Assembly: GCA_016708725.1 (NCBI GenBank)
Contig: JADJFE010000006.1
Coordinates: 124,001 to 188,000 of the forward strand
Length of the DNA stretch: 64,000 nt
Source: Candidatus Aalborgicola bjergmarkensis
GTDB lineage: Bacteria > Pseudomonadota > Gammaproteobacteria > Burkholderiales > Burkholderiaceae_C
Reading direction: 5' to 3'
Part shown: positions 53,351-62,786 of the stretch, in pieces
How positions within the stretch are numbered: the stretch's first letter is position 1
Layout: every line of letters starts with the position of its first letter
Made by a program: the position numbers and the translations under genes
Notes under the pieces: generated by a model
What the model was told of the DNA's origin: nothing
Databases searched by the model: none
The model's input: the letters and a program-made list of their open reading frames with translations, nothing else

Positions 53351-55425
53351 GGGATGGGCGGCTCGCTGGTAGCTTCGGGCAATTCGTTCATATCGTTCAC
53401 ATCCACCGCAATGGCGATGGGGCCGGCAACTTCGTCTTGTTCATCGTCCACATCCAGCGTGTCTTGCGCTACCGTATCCAGCCGCTCCAGCACCGTTCCA
53501 TGCACATCGAGCGTGATCAGATCCACCGCGCCGAGCTTGACACGCACCCTGGCTGCGCGCGGCAGGTTTTGCGCGCCCATCACCGGAAACACCAGCGGCA
53601 GCGTATCGGCGCGCGCCAGGCTCTCCTTGAATACCGTGGCATCCAGCTCGGTAATGCCGTTTTGCTCCAGGTATTGCAGCGTCCAGAAGCGCTCCATCGC
53701 CGACTGGTAACTGTTGTACGCGCCATAGGCTTCGTCAAAGCTGGAAATGATGGCCAATAAATTGGCATCCCTGGGTTTGAAGGGTGCGGCCAGGGCTGCA
53801 GCCTTGCCGTGTTTCACGCAGGCGATGATTTGCCACTGGTTGACCAGATCGACGTAGCGGCGCAGCGGCGAGCTGCTCCAGGCATAACTTTTCACGCCAA
53901 TACCGGCATGCGGCAATGCCTTGGTGGACATACGCACCTTGATGCCTGGAGCCAGGCTGGCCTGACTGCGGTAGATGCCGGGAACGCCCAACTCGGCCAA
54001 CCAGCCGCCCCAGGTGCTGTTGGCCAGAATCATGGCCTCGGCGACGATCAAATCCAGCGGCGCGCCGCGCTGGCGCACGCTGATGCGCACGGTTTCCGTG
54101 CCCTGCGGCTCGGCGCCCTGGTTTTCGAGCAGTTTGAAGTTGTAGTCCGGGCGGTTAAAGTTCTCGGGTTTGCCGCGTACCTGCTCACGTCCAGCCTTGA
54201 GCTTGAGTGCCAGTTTATACAAAAATGATAGCTTATCCCGCAGTTCTGGCAAGGGCTGTGGCTCATTTTCATGCGTAAAACCGGGGTCTTGCAGCCAGGC
54301 TTCGGTCACGATGGCATCAAGCTGGTCGTGCCGCAGGTTGTGGACGATGGGCACGCGCTCCAGGCGCGAGACGCTGGCGGTGACTTCCAGCGTGGCTGCA
54401 TCGAGCGTGACATACAGCGACAAAGCCGGACAGTTGACCCCGGCCTGCAGGGTATAGGCTTGCACCAGCGCATCGGGCAGCATGGTGATTTTGTAGCCCG
54501 GCATGTAGACGGTGGACAAGCGTGCGCGCGCCAACTGGTCCAACGCATCGCCGGGATGCAGTGCCAGCCCAGGTGCCGCAATATGAATGCCCAGGGTCAC
54601 GGTGCCGCTGCCACTACCCAGTCCCTGCACCGAGAGCGCGTCGTCAATCTCGGTTGTGGCCGAATCATCAATCGAAAAGGCCTGCACCTCGGCCAGCGGC
54701 AAGTCTGCAAAGTCTGCAAAGTCTGCACCCGGCAGCGGCGTGGTGATGGAGGGAAAACCCGCTCCCTTGGGAAAGTTCTCCAGTAAAAAGCGTTTCCAGT
54801 GAAACTGGTAGGGCGAAGCAATGGCGCTGGACTGTTGCAACAGCGCCAGCGGTGCCTTTTGGGTGTTGCGCGAGGCTTCGACCACGGCTTTGTATTCCGG
54901 CGCATTCTTATCCGGTTTGAAGAGGATTTTGTACAGCTGATCTTTGATCGGCTCCGGGCAAGTGCCTGCACCCAGTTCCAAAGCCCACTGGGAAATCTGC
55001 AGCGCCTGCGCCTTTTTCTTCTCAATGGCAGCCAGTGCTTGTGCCAGCACGTCGGCGCTGGCCTTGCGAAAACGGCCCTTGCCAGCGCGGCGAAAGTAAT
55101 GCGGCGACTCAAACAGCCGAAGCAACATCGCCGCTTGCTCACTTGCGGGGGCGTGAACGCTAAAGTAGTCGCGCGCCAGTTCGGCAAACCCGAACTCCTC
55201 ATCCGGCGCGAATTCCCAGGCCAACTCCAGCTCAATATCTTGGCTTGCGGCCTGGGCGGCAGCAATGAATTCGGCTGGCACAGGTTTTTCGAACCGCAAT
55301 AGCATGTTGCTGGTCTTGACCTTGACCCGCTTACCGCTATCCAACTCTACCTGAGCCGAGGCTTCGGCTTCAGACAGTACCCGACCGGCCATTAATTTTC
55401 CGGCTTCTTCAAACAATGCATACAT
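53347..55425 (-). CDS. RNB-domain 3'-5' exoribonuclease
   Basis: A 692-residue member of the RNase II / RNase R family, which degrades RNA from the 3' end. The catalytic region has AFSIDDSATTEIDDALSVQGL, the four-Asp motif of RNB domains, plus MPGYKITMLPDALVQAYTL. The N-terminal part lacks a typical cold-shock pair and the protein is shorter than RNase R. An ATAGCTG dispersed repeat (54224-54272) is embedded in the coding sequence near residue 395, encoding the ENEPQPLPELRDKLSFL region without breaking the frame. Confidence 0.9.
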   Translation of the reverse strand: MYALFEEAGKLMAGRVLSEAEASAQVELDSGKRVKVKTSNMLLRFEKPVPAEFIAAAQAASQDIELELAWEFAPDEEFGFAELARDYFSVHAPASEQAAMLLRLFESPHYFRRAGKGRFRKASADVLAQALAAIEKKKAQALQISQWALELGAGTCPEPIKDQLYKILFKPDKNAPEYKAVVEASRNTQKAPLALLQQSSAIASPYQFHWKRFLLENFPKGAGFPSITTPLPGADFADFADLPLAEVQAFSIDDSATTEIDDALSVQGLGSGSGTVTLGIHIAAPGLALHPGDALDQLARARLSTVYMPGYKITMLPDALVQAYTLQAGVNCPALSLYVTLDAATLEVTASVSRLERVPIVHNLRHDQLDAIVTEAWLQDPGFTHENEPQPLPELRDKLSFLYKLALKLKAGREQVRGKPENFNRPDYNFKLLENQGAEPQGTETVRISVRQRGAPLDLIVAEAMILANSTWGGWLAELGVPGIYRSQASLAPGIKVRMSTKALPHAGIGVKSYAWSSSPLRRYVDLVNQWQIIACVKHGKAAALAAPFKPRDANLLAIISSFDEAYGAYNSYQSAMERFWTLQYLEQNGITELDATVFKESLARADTLPLVFPVMGAQNLPRAARVRVKLGAVDLITLDVHGTVLERLDTVAQDTLDVDDEQDEVAGPIAIAVDVNDMNELPEATSEPPIP
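54224..54272 (+). repeat. dispersed ATAGCTG repeat inside the RNB gene
   Basis: On the plus strand the unit is AATGATAGCTTATCCCGC, then GTTCTGGCAAGGGC, then GTGGCTCATTTTCATG. It follows the same plan as the unit at 19503-19552; the flanking AAAATGATAGCT is common to both. It is read in frame, on the other strand, by the RNB gene. Confidence 0.72.
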
Positions 55426-55478
55426 AGGTCGGATTGTCCCATGCCTGGGCCGCTGTCAAATTTGCGCTTGCGCGTAAT

Positions 55479-56588
55479 TCAAAAGTGCGTGGACAGGCTG
55501 TGAAAATACGCCAGCACCTGCGCCGCCTCGCCGCTAAAGACGATCCGCCCTTCCTGTTGTTGCCGCTGGTAGGCGTACATCGGGTCGTAGTAACTCTGGA
55601 GCAAGGCGCTGATCCACACCCGGTGCAGGCTGGGGTCACCCTGCTGGTGGCGCTCCAGGGCAAGGACCATGGCCGCGCTCAAGTGCAGGTAGCGCTCGCC
55701 GCCCAGGCGCCTGGCAATCCGGCTCAGGCTTAGCTGGAGTTGCTGCGCGAAACGGGTGAAACCTTCTTGCGCGCCATACAAGGCGGCGAAAGTGACAAGC
55801 TGGTCCACGGTGTATTCCTGCAGGATGCGTTCTACCCGCTGCTCCAAAGGCGCTTCCAGCCACACCAGCGGTACTTGCCGCAGGCGGTGGTATAGCTCCA
55901 GCGGGATAGAGCAACTGCCCACATGGCGGCCTTCATCCTCGACCACCAGATGCGTGATGCCAGCAGCTTGCATGCGCAGCAGGTCCACTGCCAGAGAGTT
56001 TTCAAAGTCGATCTGCGCCGGCTGGCCCGTGGGATGCTGGCCGAAGCTGGAGCCGCGATGCCTGGCGTGGCCTTCAAGGTCAATGGCGTTGGGCAGTTGC
56101 CGCAGCAGCTCGGTCTTGCCGCAGCCGGTGAGGCCACCCAGCACGGTAAAGCGGCAGTCGCGTGCGCTATCTTCCAGGACGCGCAGCAGATACCGGCGCA
56201 TCTCCTGATAGCCGCCGATCACACGGAGGTAATTTATGCCAGCCTCGTCCTTGAGCCACTGCTGCACGATCTGCGAGCGCAGGCCACCCCGAAAGCAATA
56301 CAGCACCCCTTGCGGATGTTTACGGGCAAAGTCCGCCCAGGCGGCAATGCGCTCGGCCTTGAGCGCTCCACTGACCAGCCGGTGGCCCAGCTCTATCGCC
56401 GCCTGCTGGCCGCGCTGCTTGTAACAAATGCCCACCGCCTCGCGTTCGCCGTCGTTCATCAGCGGCAGATTCACGACACCAGGAAAAGCACCCTTGGCAA
56501 ACTCGATGGGCGCGCGCACGTCCATCATCGGCACGTGCTCCAGCAACAATGTGCGGTAGTCGGCGGTGTCGTCACGCATGGGCCGCAT
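55479..56588 (-). CDS. mnmH: tRNA 2-selenouridine synthase
   Basis: MnmH (SelU, YbbB) replaces sulfur with selenium in the wobble 2-thiouridine of some tRNAs, using selenophosphate. The 369-residue product has an N-terminal rhodanese domain (MMDVRAPIEFAKGAFPG; active Cys in GVLYCFRGGLRSQ) and a P-loop domain (VLGGLTGCGKTELLRQL near residue 150). Both active motifs are intact. It follows selD on the same strand with only 3 bases between, an operon that supplies and uses selenophosphate. Confidence 0.95.
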   Translation of the reverse strand: MRPMRDDTADYRTLLLEHVPMMDVRAPIEFAKGAFPGVVNLPLMNDGEREAVGICYKQRGQQAAIELGHRLVSGALKAERIAAWADFARKHPQGVLYCFRGGLRSQIVQQWLKDEAGINYLRVIGGYQEMRRYLLRVLEDSARDCRFTVLGGLTGCGKTELLRQLPNAIDLEGHARHRGSSFGQHPTGQPAQIDFENSLAVDLLRMQAAGITHLVVEDEGRHVGSCSIPLELYHRLRQVPLVWLEAPLEQRVERILQEYTVDQLVTFAALYGAQEGFTRFAQQLQLSLSRIARRLGGERYLHLSAAMVLALERHQQGDPSLHRVWISALLQSYYDPMYAYQRQQQEGRIVFSGEAAQVLAYFHSLSTHF

Positions 56589-56591
56589 GGA

Positions 56592-57644
56592 TCAATGCAC
56601 CTCGACTGCGTAGGCGCTTGCTGCGCGCAGTTCGCCGATGCGCTGCAGGGCCAGACCCAGTTCAGCGGCGGTAGCGAGGAACTCCGCCTCCCCAGCGGGC
56701 GTGACCGCCACCAGCAAACCACCACTGGTCTGCGGGTCACACAAAAGCTCTTTGTCCGCCTTGCCAATCGGCGTCACGCGCTGTGCGTAGCTGTCGAAAT
56801 TACGCTGGGTACCGCCGGGTACACAACCGGCATCCAGGTAATGCGCCACACCCGGCAGGCGCGGCACGGCAGCGGCCTCCAGGTGCGCGGTGAGGCCGCT
56901 GCCATCGGCCAGCTCCACCAGATGCCCGAGCAGGCCAAAGCCGGTCACATCGGTCATGGCGGCAACGCCCGCCAGCTTGCCAAAGCGGCTGCCGGGGCGG
57001 TTGAGCGTACACATCCAGTCCCGCGCCACGCCCACGTCTTCGCTGCGCAGCAGGCTGCGTTTTTCCGCAGTGGTGTAAATGCCGATGCCCAACGGCTTGG
57101 TCAGGTACAACCGGCAGCCAGCTGTGGCAGTGTCGTTGCGCTTGAGATGCTGTCTGGCCACCACGCCGGTAACGGCCAGGCCAAAAATAGGCTCCGGCGC
57201 ATCAATCGAATGACCGCCCGCCAGCGGAATTCCCGCCGCATCACACATACTGCGCCCGCCCCGCACCACCTCGCGCGCCACCTCCGGCGGCAGCACATTC
57301 ACCGGCCAGCCAAGGATGGCAATCGCCAACAGCGGATCAGCGCCCATGGCGTAAATGTCACTGATGGCATTGGTCGCTGCGATCCGGCCAAAGTCGAACG
57401 GGTCATCAACAATCGGCATGAAGAAGTCCGTAGTGGAAACCACCCCGCGCTCATCATCCAGCGCATACACCGCCGCATCATCCCGCGAGGCATTGCCCAC
57501 CCACAGCCGGGGGTCCAGGTTCTGCGCGCCGCTGCCCGCCAGGATCACATCCAGCACCTTGGGACTGATCTTGCAGCCACACCCCGCCCCGTGGCTGTAC
57601 TGGGTGAGACGTATGGGTTCTGCAGTGACGGGGGTATGGCTCAT
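56592..57644 (-). CDS. selD: selenophosphate synthetase
   Basis: SelD makes selenophosphate from selenide and ATP. The frame is open to 57743, but ATG 57644 starts the conserved protein [20 protein letters not shown]. The 350 residues include the active-site GCGCKISP (Cys near 22 and 24; Cys, not selenocysteine), [39 protein letters not shown] and [16 protein letters not shown] short, internally deleted copy of the two ends of this gene lies at 63600-63799 in the same orientation. selA and selB are not in the window, so the local use is tRNA selenation. Confidence 0.95.
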   Translation of the reverse strand: MSHTPVTAEPIRLTQYSHGAGCGCKISPKVLDVILAGSGAQNLDPRLWVGNASRDDAAVYALDDERGVVSTTDFFMPIVDDPFDFGRIAATNAISDIYAMGADPLLAIAILGWPVNVLPPEVAREVVRGGRSMCDAAGIPLAGGHSIDAPEPIFGLAVTGVVARQHLKRNDTATAGCRLYLTKPLGIGIYTTAEKRSLLRSEDVGVARDWMCTLNRPGSRFGKLAGVAAMTDVTGFGLLGHLVELADGSGLTAHLEAAAVPRLPGVAHYLDAGCVPGGTQRNFDSYAQRVTPIGKADKELLCDPQTSGGLLVAVTPAGEAEFLATAAELGLALQRIGELRAASAYAVEVH

Positions 57645-57853
57645 GGCTCGCTCAAAAGGGGGAGAAAAAGGGAGAGGAGAAGCGCGTACTGTAACAAGAC
57701 CGTACAGCCGCTGGCGCAAGGCGGCAATTCCCACGCAACCCATTCCCTATGTACCTGGCCTCGCATGGCTGGTGCTGACCGGCGTGCGCCAGTGTGGAAA
57801 AACGGGCATGTTTCAGAAAACACGCTTTTACTGAACACTGTGTTCCACAAAAG

Positions 57854-58129
57854 TGCTCCTGATGCAATAGCTTCTCCCGCTTATCCCATAAGGCTTACAG
57901 CCCGATTTGTCATGCAAAAACACCCGACAACGGCCCGTTTTCATGCCTCATGGCGGTATCAGCATCGCCTTGACCCGTTTTAAAGGGCAAAATTCAAGGC
58001 AAATCTGGCTGTACGCCTTATGGGATAAGCGGGAGTAGCTATGTTTTTTGCAGAGACAGCGCCGCAGACGAATGCGCTCATTCAAACGCACCAAGCGGGA
58101 CAGCACGCTTGGCACTTTGTGGGAGTGGC
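57854..58129 (-). repeat. 276-bp inverted-pair repeat, copy 2 (REPIN/MITE-like)
   Basis: Reverse complement of the block at 6515-6790, with scattered differences and the same 276-bp length. The core runs about 57866-58042 and is bounded by inverted arms of about 45 bp that share ATAGCT, CTCCCGCTTATCCCATAAGG and a GATTTG end, with about four mismatches between arms. It lies 130 bases past the stop of the DUF4214/lipase gene, on that gene's downstream side. The bases 57645-57853 and 58130-58259 around it hold no gene I can support. Confidence 0.9.
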
Positions 58130-58259
58130 GAGAGCCACGAATTCGCGCCTTCCGGCGCTCCCACAGGAATCACATCCAGCCTGCACGGAAATGACAATGC
58201 CTTGCCTGTCCCGCCTTAAGTGGGAAGCCTGAAACACCACCAAAAATTGCCGCACCGAT

Positions 58260-60362
58260 TCATAGGTCCTTGGCCAGCGTTGTGAGCTGGTCTAGCAGGA
58301 AATACCAGTATGGAGCAACACAGCCTAAATGGTCAGCAGGTTGCGCGTTGCAGTCGGTCAACGAGGCAACATTACCGGGTGTTCCGCGTGCCTGCATGGC
58401 CTGCAGCGTCGCCACCGAACTGCGGTACGACACCAGTTGGTCATCGCGTCCGTGAAACAGTTTCATGCTGACCGTCGGCTTCCAGTCATGCACATTGCTC
58501 AGGCGCTCCATGGCATTCACATCATCGGCCAGGAAATTATCAAGAAATGTTGGATCAAACGCCACATCGGTATCCGAACCCAGCATCTGTTTCATAATCT
58601 CGCTACGCACCCAATCGCGCGTTGCAGAACTCAAATATTTCAGAAAACCGGGGGTGATCAGGGCACCGATAAAAGGGTTTCTGTCACGTATCTGCTTCAC
58701 AATCTCATCCAGCGTGACATACACCTGATAGGGTCCGCCTCCTGGAACCACCGCTACCAGACTTTTGCTGTGCGTGTTGTTGGCTGCATTCAGGGCGCGG
58801 CTGGCTGCCATGGTGGTATAGCCCCCTTCGGAATATCCAGCCAGAAACAACTGCTTGTTATCCCGGATACCACTGGTCTGGCGCCAGTATTTGGCCGCAA
58901 CCAGCAAATCGGTCACCACTGCCGCCGAAGGCGCTGCCATCAGGTAGGGGTGTGGCAAACCCTTGGAGCTGCCGTAGCCCACATAGTCGGCAGCCAGCAC
59001 GATATACCCCTGGGATGCCATCACGACGGTAGGCTCCGAGGCCTGTGCATGGTTGCTGGGCGCATCGGCATCGCGGGTGATGGTTCCATGCTGGTAGCCC
59101 AGCACCGGGCTGAGCGCGCCAGCAGGTTTTACCGGGACGCTGACCAGTGCAGATGCCAGCACTTCGCGGCCATTGCCGTCGGTTGTCAGGTATTCGAGCC
59201 GGTAATTGGTCACCGCATAGCGTGGTGCGACACTGGCTGGAATGCTACCTGCTGCGTTCAAGGCGCTGGCGATGTCCGCCGCTGACAATGTACCCAGCGG
59301 GGTGGCCTTTTTGAACTCGCCAGGCCCCACCGTCGGTACGATTGGCTCGTCGGGTTCGACGGTAGGTGTGTAGCCATCGTTATACCAATCAATGCCGTTC
59401 AAAATGGAACCCAGCACTGCGGCCTGATTCTCGGGTGACTCGGAGAATCCCGTCAGGGCCGTTATTTTGCTGTGCTTGCCGCTATCGAGCTGTTCTTGCC
59501 ACCAGGCGTAGCCACCCGGATCGGGTGCGCGGTGCAGCACGTTGTTGTAGAGCCGGGTGAGAAATTCCGCGTTACCCGGATTGCTGCCATACAAGGCCTG
59601 AAACTCGGTGCTGTACACAAAACCGGCGGTCACATCGTAAAGAGTGGTGCCGTTATCCATGCGCCCGATCCAATACCTGAGTCCGTCGTTGTCCGGCCTG
59701 CGATTGAACGCTGCCTGGTAGAGCCGATAGACCTGCCCGGCATTGCCGCTGAGGTCCAGCGCCAGGGTTTCGTCACCAAAACGGATGCGTTCGATGTTGC
59801 TCAGGGTATCCAGCCCTTCCGCTGCCGAACTGACCGTCCAGCGCCCCGTGTTTTGGTCTTTCGTTACGATGAAACTGGAGCGGTTGCAGCTGTACACCAC
59901 GGTATCAACACCCACACCACCGTCGATGGCGTCATTGGCAATGCTGCTGGCGATCTGATCATTGCCAGCCGTGGCACCCAGCACCAGACCGGGGTAGTTT
60001 TGTTGTGGTGGCGTGTTGCAGACATACACGGCAGCGCTGGCCGGACTGCTGCTGCCGGCAGCGTTATGGCCCACCACGGTGTATAGCGTCGGTGCAGTGG
60101 GCGAAACTTTGCCACTGGCCGAGTTTTGAGAAATGTCGCTGCTGCTCCAGGTGTAGGAACTGGCAGCGGGATTGCACATGGCAGTCAGGGTGGTACTGGC
60201 GCCGGTGGCAATCACCGCTGGGCTGGCTGACAGGGTGCATACGGGTGCCAGCTCGGCAGAAATAGCCGCCTGCCCCGACAGAATCGCCTCGCCCCTGGAG
60301 GCAGTGATGGCCAGCGCCAGGAACAGCAGGCACCGCAGACGCATAAACGCATAGTGATTCAC
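58260..60362 (-). CDS. secreted Ig-like / DUF4214 / lipase fusion
   Basis: A 700-residue protein with a signal peptide (residues 8-25). Residues about 35-110 resemble an Ig-like domain (TGASTTLTAMCNPAASSYTW). About 125-200 is an RTX-like lead-in (GATAGNDQIASSIANDAIDG) followed by DUF4214 (about 205-330: GQVYRLYQAAFNRRPDNDG, YSTEFQALYG, NNVLHRAPDPGG). About 360-700 is an alpha/beta hydrolase of the secretory lipase type with nucleophile motif GYSEGG, a late FHGRDDQLVSY Asp and a C-terminal DHLGC His. The order signal-Ig-DUF4214-lipase is unusual. It probably degrades esters outside the cell. ATG 60344 is an alternative start. Confidence 0.82.
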   Translation of the reverse strand: MNHYAFMRLRCLLFLALAITASRGEAILSGQAAISAELAPVCTLSASPAVIATGASTTLTAMCNPAASSYTWSSSDISQNSASGKVSPTAPTLYTVVGHNAAGSSSPASAAVYVCNTPPQQNYPGLVLGATAGNDQIASSIANDAIDGGVGVDTVVYSCNRSSFIVTKDQNTGRWTVSSAAEGLDTLSNIERIRFGDETLALDLSGNAGQVYRLYQAAFNRRPDNDGLRYWIGRMDNGTTLYDVTAGFVYSTEFQALYGSNPGNAEFLTRLYNNVLHRAPDPGGYAWWQEQLDSGKHSKITALTGFSESPENQAAVLGSILNGIDWYNDGYTPTVEPDEPIVPTVGPGEFKKATPLGTLSAADIASALNAAGSIPASVAPRYAVTNYRLEYLTTDGNGREVLASALVSVPVKPAGALSPVLGYQHGTITRDADAPSNHAQASEPTVVMASQGYIVLAADYVGYGSSKGLPHPYLMAAPSAAVVTDLLVAAKYWRQTSGIRDNKQLFLAGYSEGGYTTMAASRALNAANNTHSKSLVAVVPGGGPYQVYVTLDEIVKQIRDRNPFIGALITPGFLKYLSSATRDWVRSEIMKQMLGSDTDVAFDPTFLDNFLADDVNAMERLSNVHDWKPTVSMKLFHGRDDQLVSYRSSVATLQAMQARGTPGNVASLTDCNAQPADHLGCVAPYWYFLLDQLTTLAKDL

Positions 60363-60395
60363 CGTAAACCTCCAAAGATTGCGGAATTGCGCATG

Positions 60396-61223
60396 TTATT
60401 TTTGCACTTTGGGACGCAAACGCTCGGCAAAGAAAGCAAGCAGACGTTGCAAGGCGGCGTGTGTCGGATGTCCGTTGGTGTCGACCAAATCCTTGGTTAC
60501 CACTGAATGGGCTATTCTGGGAATCCGACCAGGATTACCCGGCCCGGAGTCGATTTCTATACCCTCAAAACCATCACCCAGTTCTTCGCGCAGCCGCTCG
60601 AAGCGCTCCGGAGGACTCATGAAGTCATGGGAGAAGCGCATGCCCAATACTTTTACCGATCCCTGCGCGACGCGCGCCTTGATGCACTGCAACTGCGCAT
60701 CACTGACATGCAGATCGCGCTTGTGTTGTTTGGTAACGCCAAAAGGGAGTGATGGCTGTGACAACACCGGCGCCATGACCGACTCGTCAACCATCAGGGA
60801 CAGGGCGAAATTGCCGGTCAGACACATCCCAATGGCGCCCACGCCAACCCCACCACACTCTGCGTGCATACGTCGGCACAGAGCACGCAGTGCATCGGTG
60901 ATCGGACTCGCCTGCTTCAACGCCAGAATCCGGAATTCGCGGCGAATACAGGCCTGGGCTATTGAGCTGGCGACATAGGGCAGGCTGAGGCGCTTGCCCG
61001 GCTCCCCCAGCAGGGATGGCATGTAAACGCAATAGCCCTCCTGTAGCAGCCGTTCGGCAAAGTCGATTACCGCTGGATAAATCCCCGGCACCTCATGCAT
61101 CACGAGGATAGCCGGTGGATTTTCAAAATTGTCAGGACACTGCTTGTAAACAGGAAAGGAAAATGAACTGTCTTCAAAGATGAATTGTTGCCAGCTGTCG
61201 AGGCGCGCATCGGTTGTTGCCAT
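60396..61223 (-). CDS. dienelactone hydrolase family protein
   Basis: A 275-residue alpha/beta hydrolase of the dienelactone hydrolase family. The oxyanion region is LVMHEVPGIYPAVIDFAERL, the nucleophile motif is GMCLTGNFALSLM with Cys as in true dienelactone hydrolases, the acid lies near VLGMRFSHD and the His in DTNGHPTHAA. No signal peptide is seen. It lies 33 bases upstream of the lipase gene on the same strand, so the two may be co-transcribed. Substrate is unknown; no aromatic-degradation genes flank it. Confidence 0.85.
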   Translation of the reverse strand: MATTDARLDSWQQFIFEDSSFSFPVYKQCPDNFENPPAILVMHEVPGIYPAVIDFAERLLQEGYCVYMPSLLGEPGKRLSLPYVASSIAQACIRREFRILALKQASPITDALRALCRRMHAECGGVGVGAIGMCLTGNFALSLMVDESVMAPVLSQPSLPFGVTKQHKRDLHVSDAQLQCIKARVAQGSVKVLGMRFSHDFMSPPERFERLREELGDGFEGIEIDSGPGNPGRIPRIAHSVVTKDLVDTNGHPTHAALQRLLAFFAERLRPKVQK

Positions 61224-61319
61224 GGCTCATGTGTGGTTAGTCGTCGCGATCTGCCCGCATAGTATCGCACCAACCAATCCGCTAAACTATTTCCCACTTT
61301 GGCAACACGAAACACTCCC

Positions 61320-62450
61320 ATGCACTATCCCACGTCGCCCACGTCACCGACATCGCGTCGCGACCTTATCAAAACTGCTTCTGCTGCACTTATCCTGGCG
61401 CGCGCACCTTCAGCACATGCACAGGAGGCTACACGCCGTTTTGAACCCAGGCCCGAGGGCTGGCGTACTTTTGAGGTCACGACCACCGTACAACTGCGCG
61501 AATCCAAAGGAAAAGCGGTCGTGTGGCTGCCGGTGCCGTCGATCAACACCGCATGGCAGCGGACACAGGACAGCAGCTGGTCAGGCAACGGCTCCGACAT
61601 GCACCTTGCTGCGGACGGTGATACCGGGGCCAGGATACTGGTTGCGACGTTCGATGCCGCAACTGCACAGCCCACCATCGTGCTCACCCATCGTGTCCAG
61701 ACACAAAACCGCTTCGTTGACTGGAGCCAGCGTGCCACAGCCCCTGCCGATCCAGCCGACTTGCGCCGCTGGATACAGCCTAGTGCATTGATTACGACCG
61801 ACGGCATTGTCCGCAAGGTGGCCACCCAGATCGTCGCGGGCGCGCGCAGTGACCGGGAAAAGGTGCAGCGCATCTACGACTGGGTCATCGTCAGCACCTA
61901 CCGCGAGCCCAAGGTACGCGGTTGCGGCGTGGGAGACATCAAGACCATGCTTGAAACCGGGAATTTGAGCGGCAAGTGCGCCGATATCAACGCGCTTTTT
62001 GTTGGCCTGTGCCGCGCCGTGGGCGTGCCCGCCCGTGACATCTACGGCATCCGCCTCGTTCCCAGCGCTTTCGGCTATCGCGAACTGGGAGGCAACCCTG
62101 CCAGCCTGAAGGGCGCGCAGCACTGCCGTGCCGAGGTCTACCTGAAGGCCCATGGCTGGGTGGCCATGGACCCGGCTGACGTTACCAAGGTCATGCGCCA
62201 GGAGACACCCGAATGGATCAAGGATGCCGGTCATCCCCTCGTCGCCCCGGTGCGCAAAGCCCTGTTCGGAAGCTGGGAGGGTAACTGGATGGCTTACAAC
62301 AGCGCGAGTAATGTCATTTTGCCTGGAGCGACGCAAGGCAAACTCGCCTTCTTCATGTACCCCCAGGCGCAAACCGACGCCGGAGCGCGCGACCCCTACG
62401 ACCCCGATTCGTTTTCGTACCAGATCACAGCACGCGAGGTGTCATCCTGA
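61320..62450 (+). CDS. Tat-exported transglutaminase-like protein
   Basis: A 376-residue protein with a Tat-type signal (SRRDLIKTASAALILARAPS) preceded by a TSPTSPTS repeat, and a transglutaminase-like Cys-His-Asp core: SGKCADINALFVGLCRAVG for Cys, HCRAEVYLKAHGWVAMDPAD for His and Asp. ATG 61320 is chosen; a TTG at 61299 is possible. Such proteins act as proteases or cross-linkers in the periplasm. Its stop is overlapped by the probable CTG start of merT, so it heads a short operon with the mer genes. Confidence 0.87.
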   Translation: MHYPTSPTSPTSRRDLIKTASAALILARAPSAHAQEATRRFEPRPEGWRTFEVTTTVQLRESKGKAVVWLPVPSINTAWQRTQDSSWSGNGSDMHLAADGDTGARILVATFDAATAQPTIVLTHRVQTQNRFVDWSQRATAPADPADLRRWIQPSALITTDGIVRKVATQIVAGARSDREKVQRIYDWVIVSTYREPKVRGCGVGDIKTMLETGNLSGKCADINALFVGLCRAVGVPARDIYGIRLVPSAFGYRELGGNPASLKGAQHCRAEVYLKAHGWVAMDPADVTKVMRQETPEWIKDAGHPLVAPVRKALFGSWEGNWMAYNSASNVILPGATQGKLAFFMYPQAQTDAGARDPYDPDSFSYQITAREVSS

Positions 62451-62773
62451 ATACGACACCGGCACTTGCGCTGGCTGCCATTGCGGCGTTGCTGGCCTCG
62501 ACGTGCTGCGTGCTCCCACTGCTGCTGGTGTTGCTGGGCATATCCGGTGCGTGGATTGGTCAATTGCGCTGGTTCGAACCTTACTCCACCGCGTTGATGG
62601 TGCTGGCCATCGGGTCACTCAGTCTGGCGGCATGGCGTTTGTTTCGATCATGTAATGCCAATGGCATGGAGTGCCGCAAGGTCCATGTGGCAGCGCGCCG
62701 CTGGTTCTGGCTGGTGGCGCTTCTGACGCTCATACCGCTCCTGGTACCGCTTGCGGCCCCCTTGTTCTATTGA
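62447..62773 (+). CDS. merT: MerT-like mercuric ion transporter
   Basis: The family needs about 10 residues ahead of the first helix. The only in-frame start that gives them is CTG 62447, preceded by GAGGTG, which yields MNTTPALALAAIAALLASTC; TTG 62489 would cut into the first helix. The 108-residue product has three membrane segments and the vicinal Cys pair ASTCCVLPLL in the first helix, then GAWIGQLRWFEPY, matching MerT. It moves Hg(II) across the inner membrane from MerP. It overlaps the transglutaminase stop. No merA, merR or merC is in the window. Confidence 0.82.
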   Translation: MNTTPALALAAIAALLASTCCVLPLLLVLLGISGAWIGQLRWFEPYSTALMVLAIGSLSLAAWRLFRSCNANGMECRKVHVAARRWFWLVALLTLIPLLVPLAAPLFY

Positions 62774-62786
62774 AAGAAGGCATCCC

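Noticed and set aside
55923..57983. 686-codon open frame on the plus strand
   Set aside because: It lies antisense to mnmH and selD, both with clear catalytic motifs; its His/Arg/Gln-rich product resembles no family. It is a GC-rich antisense artefact.
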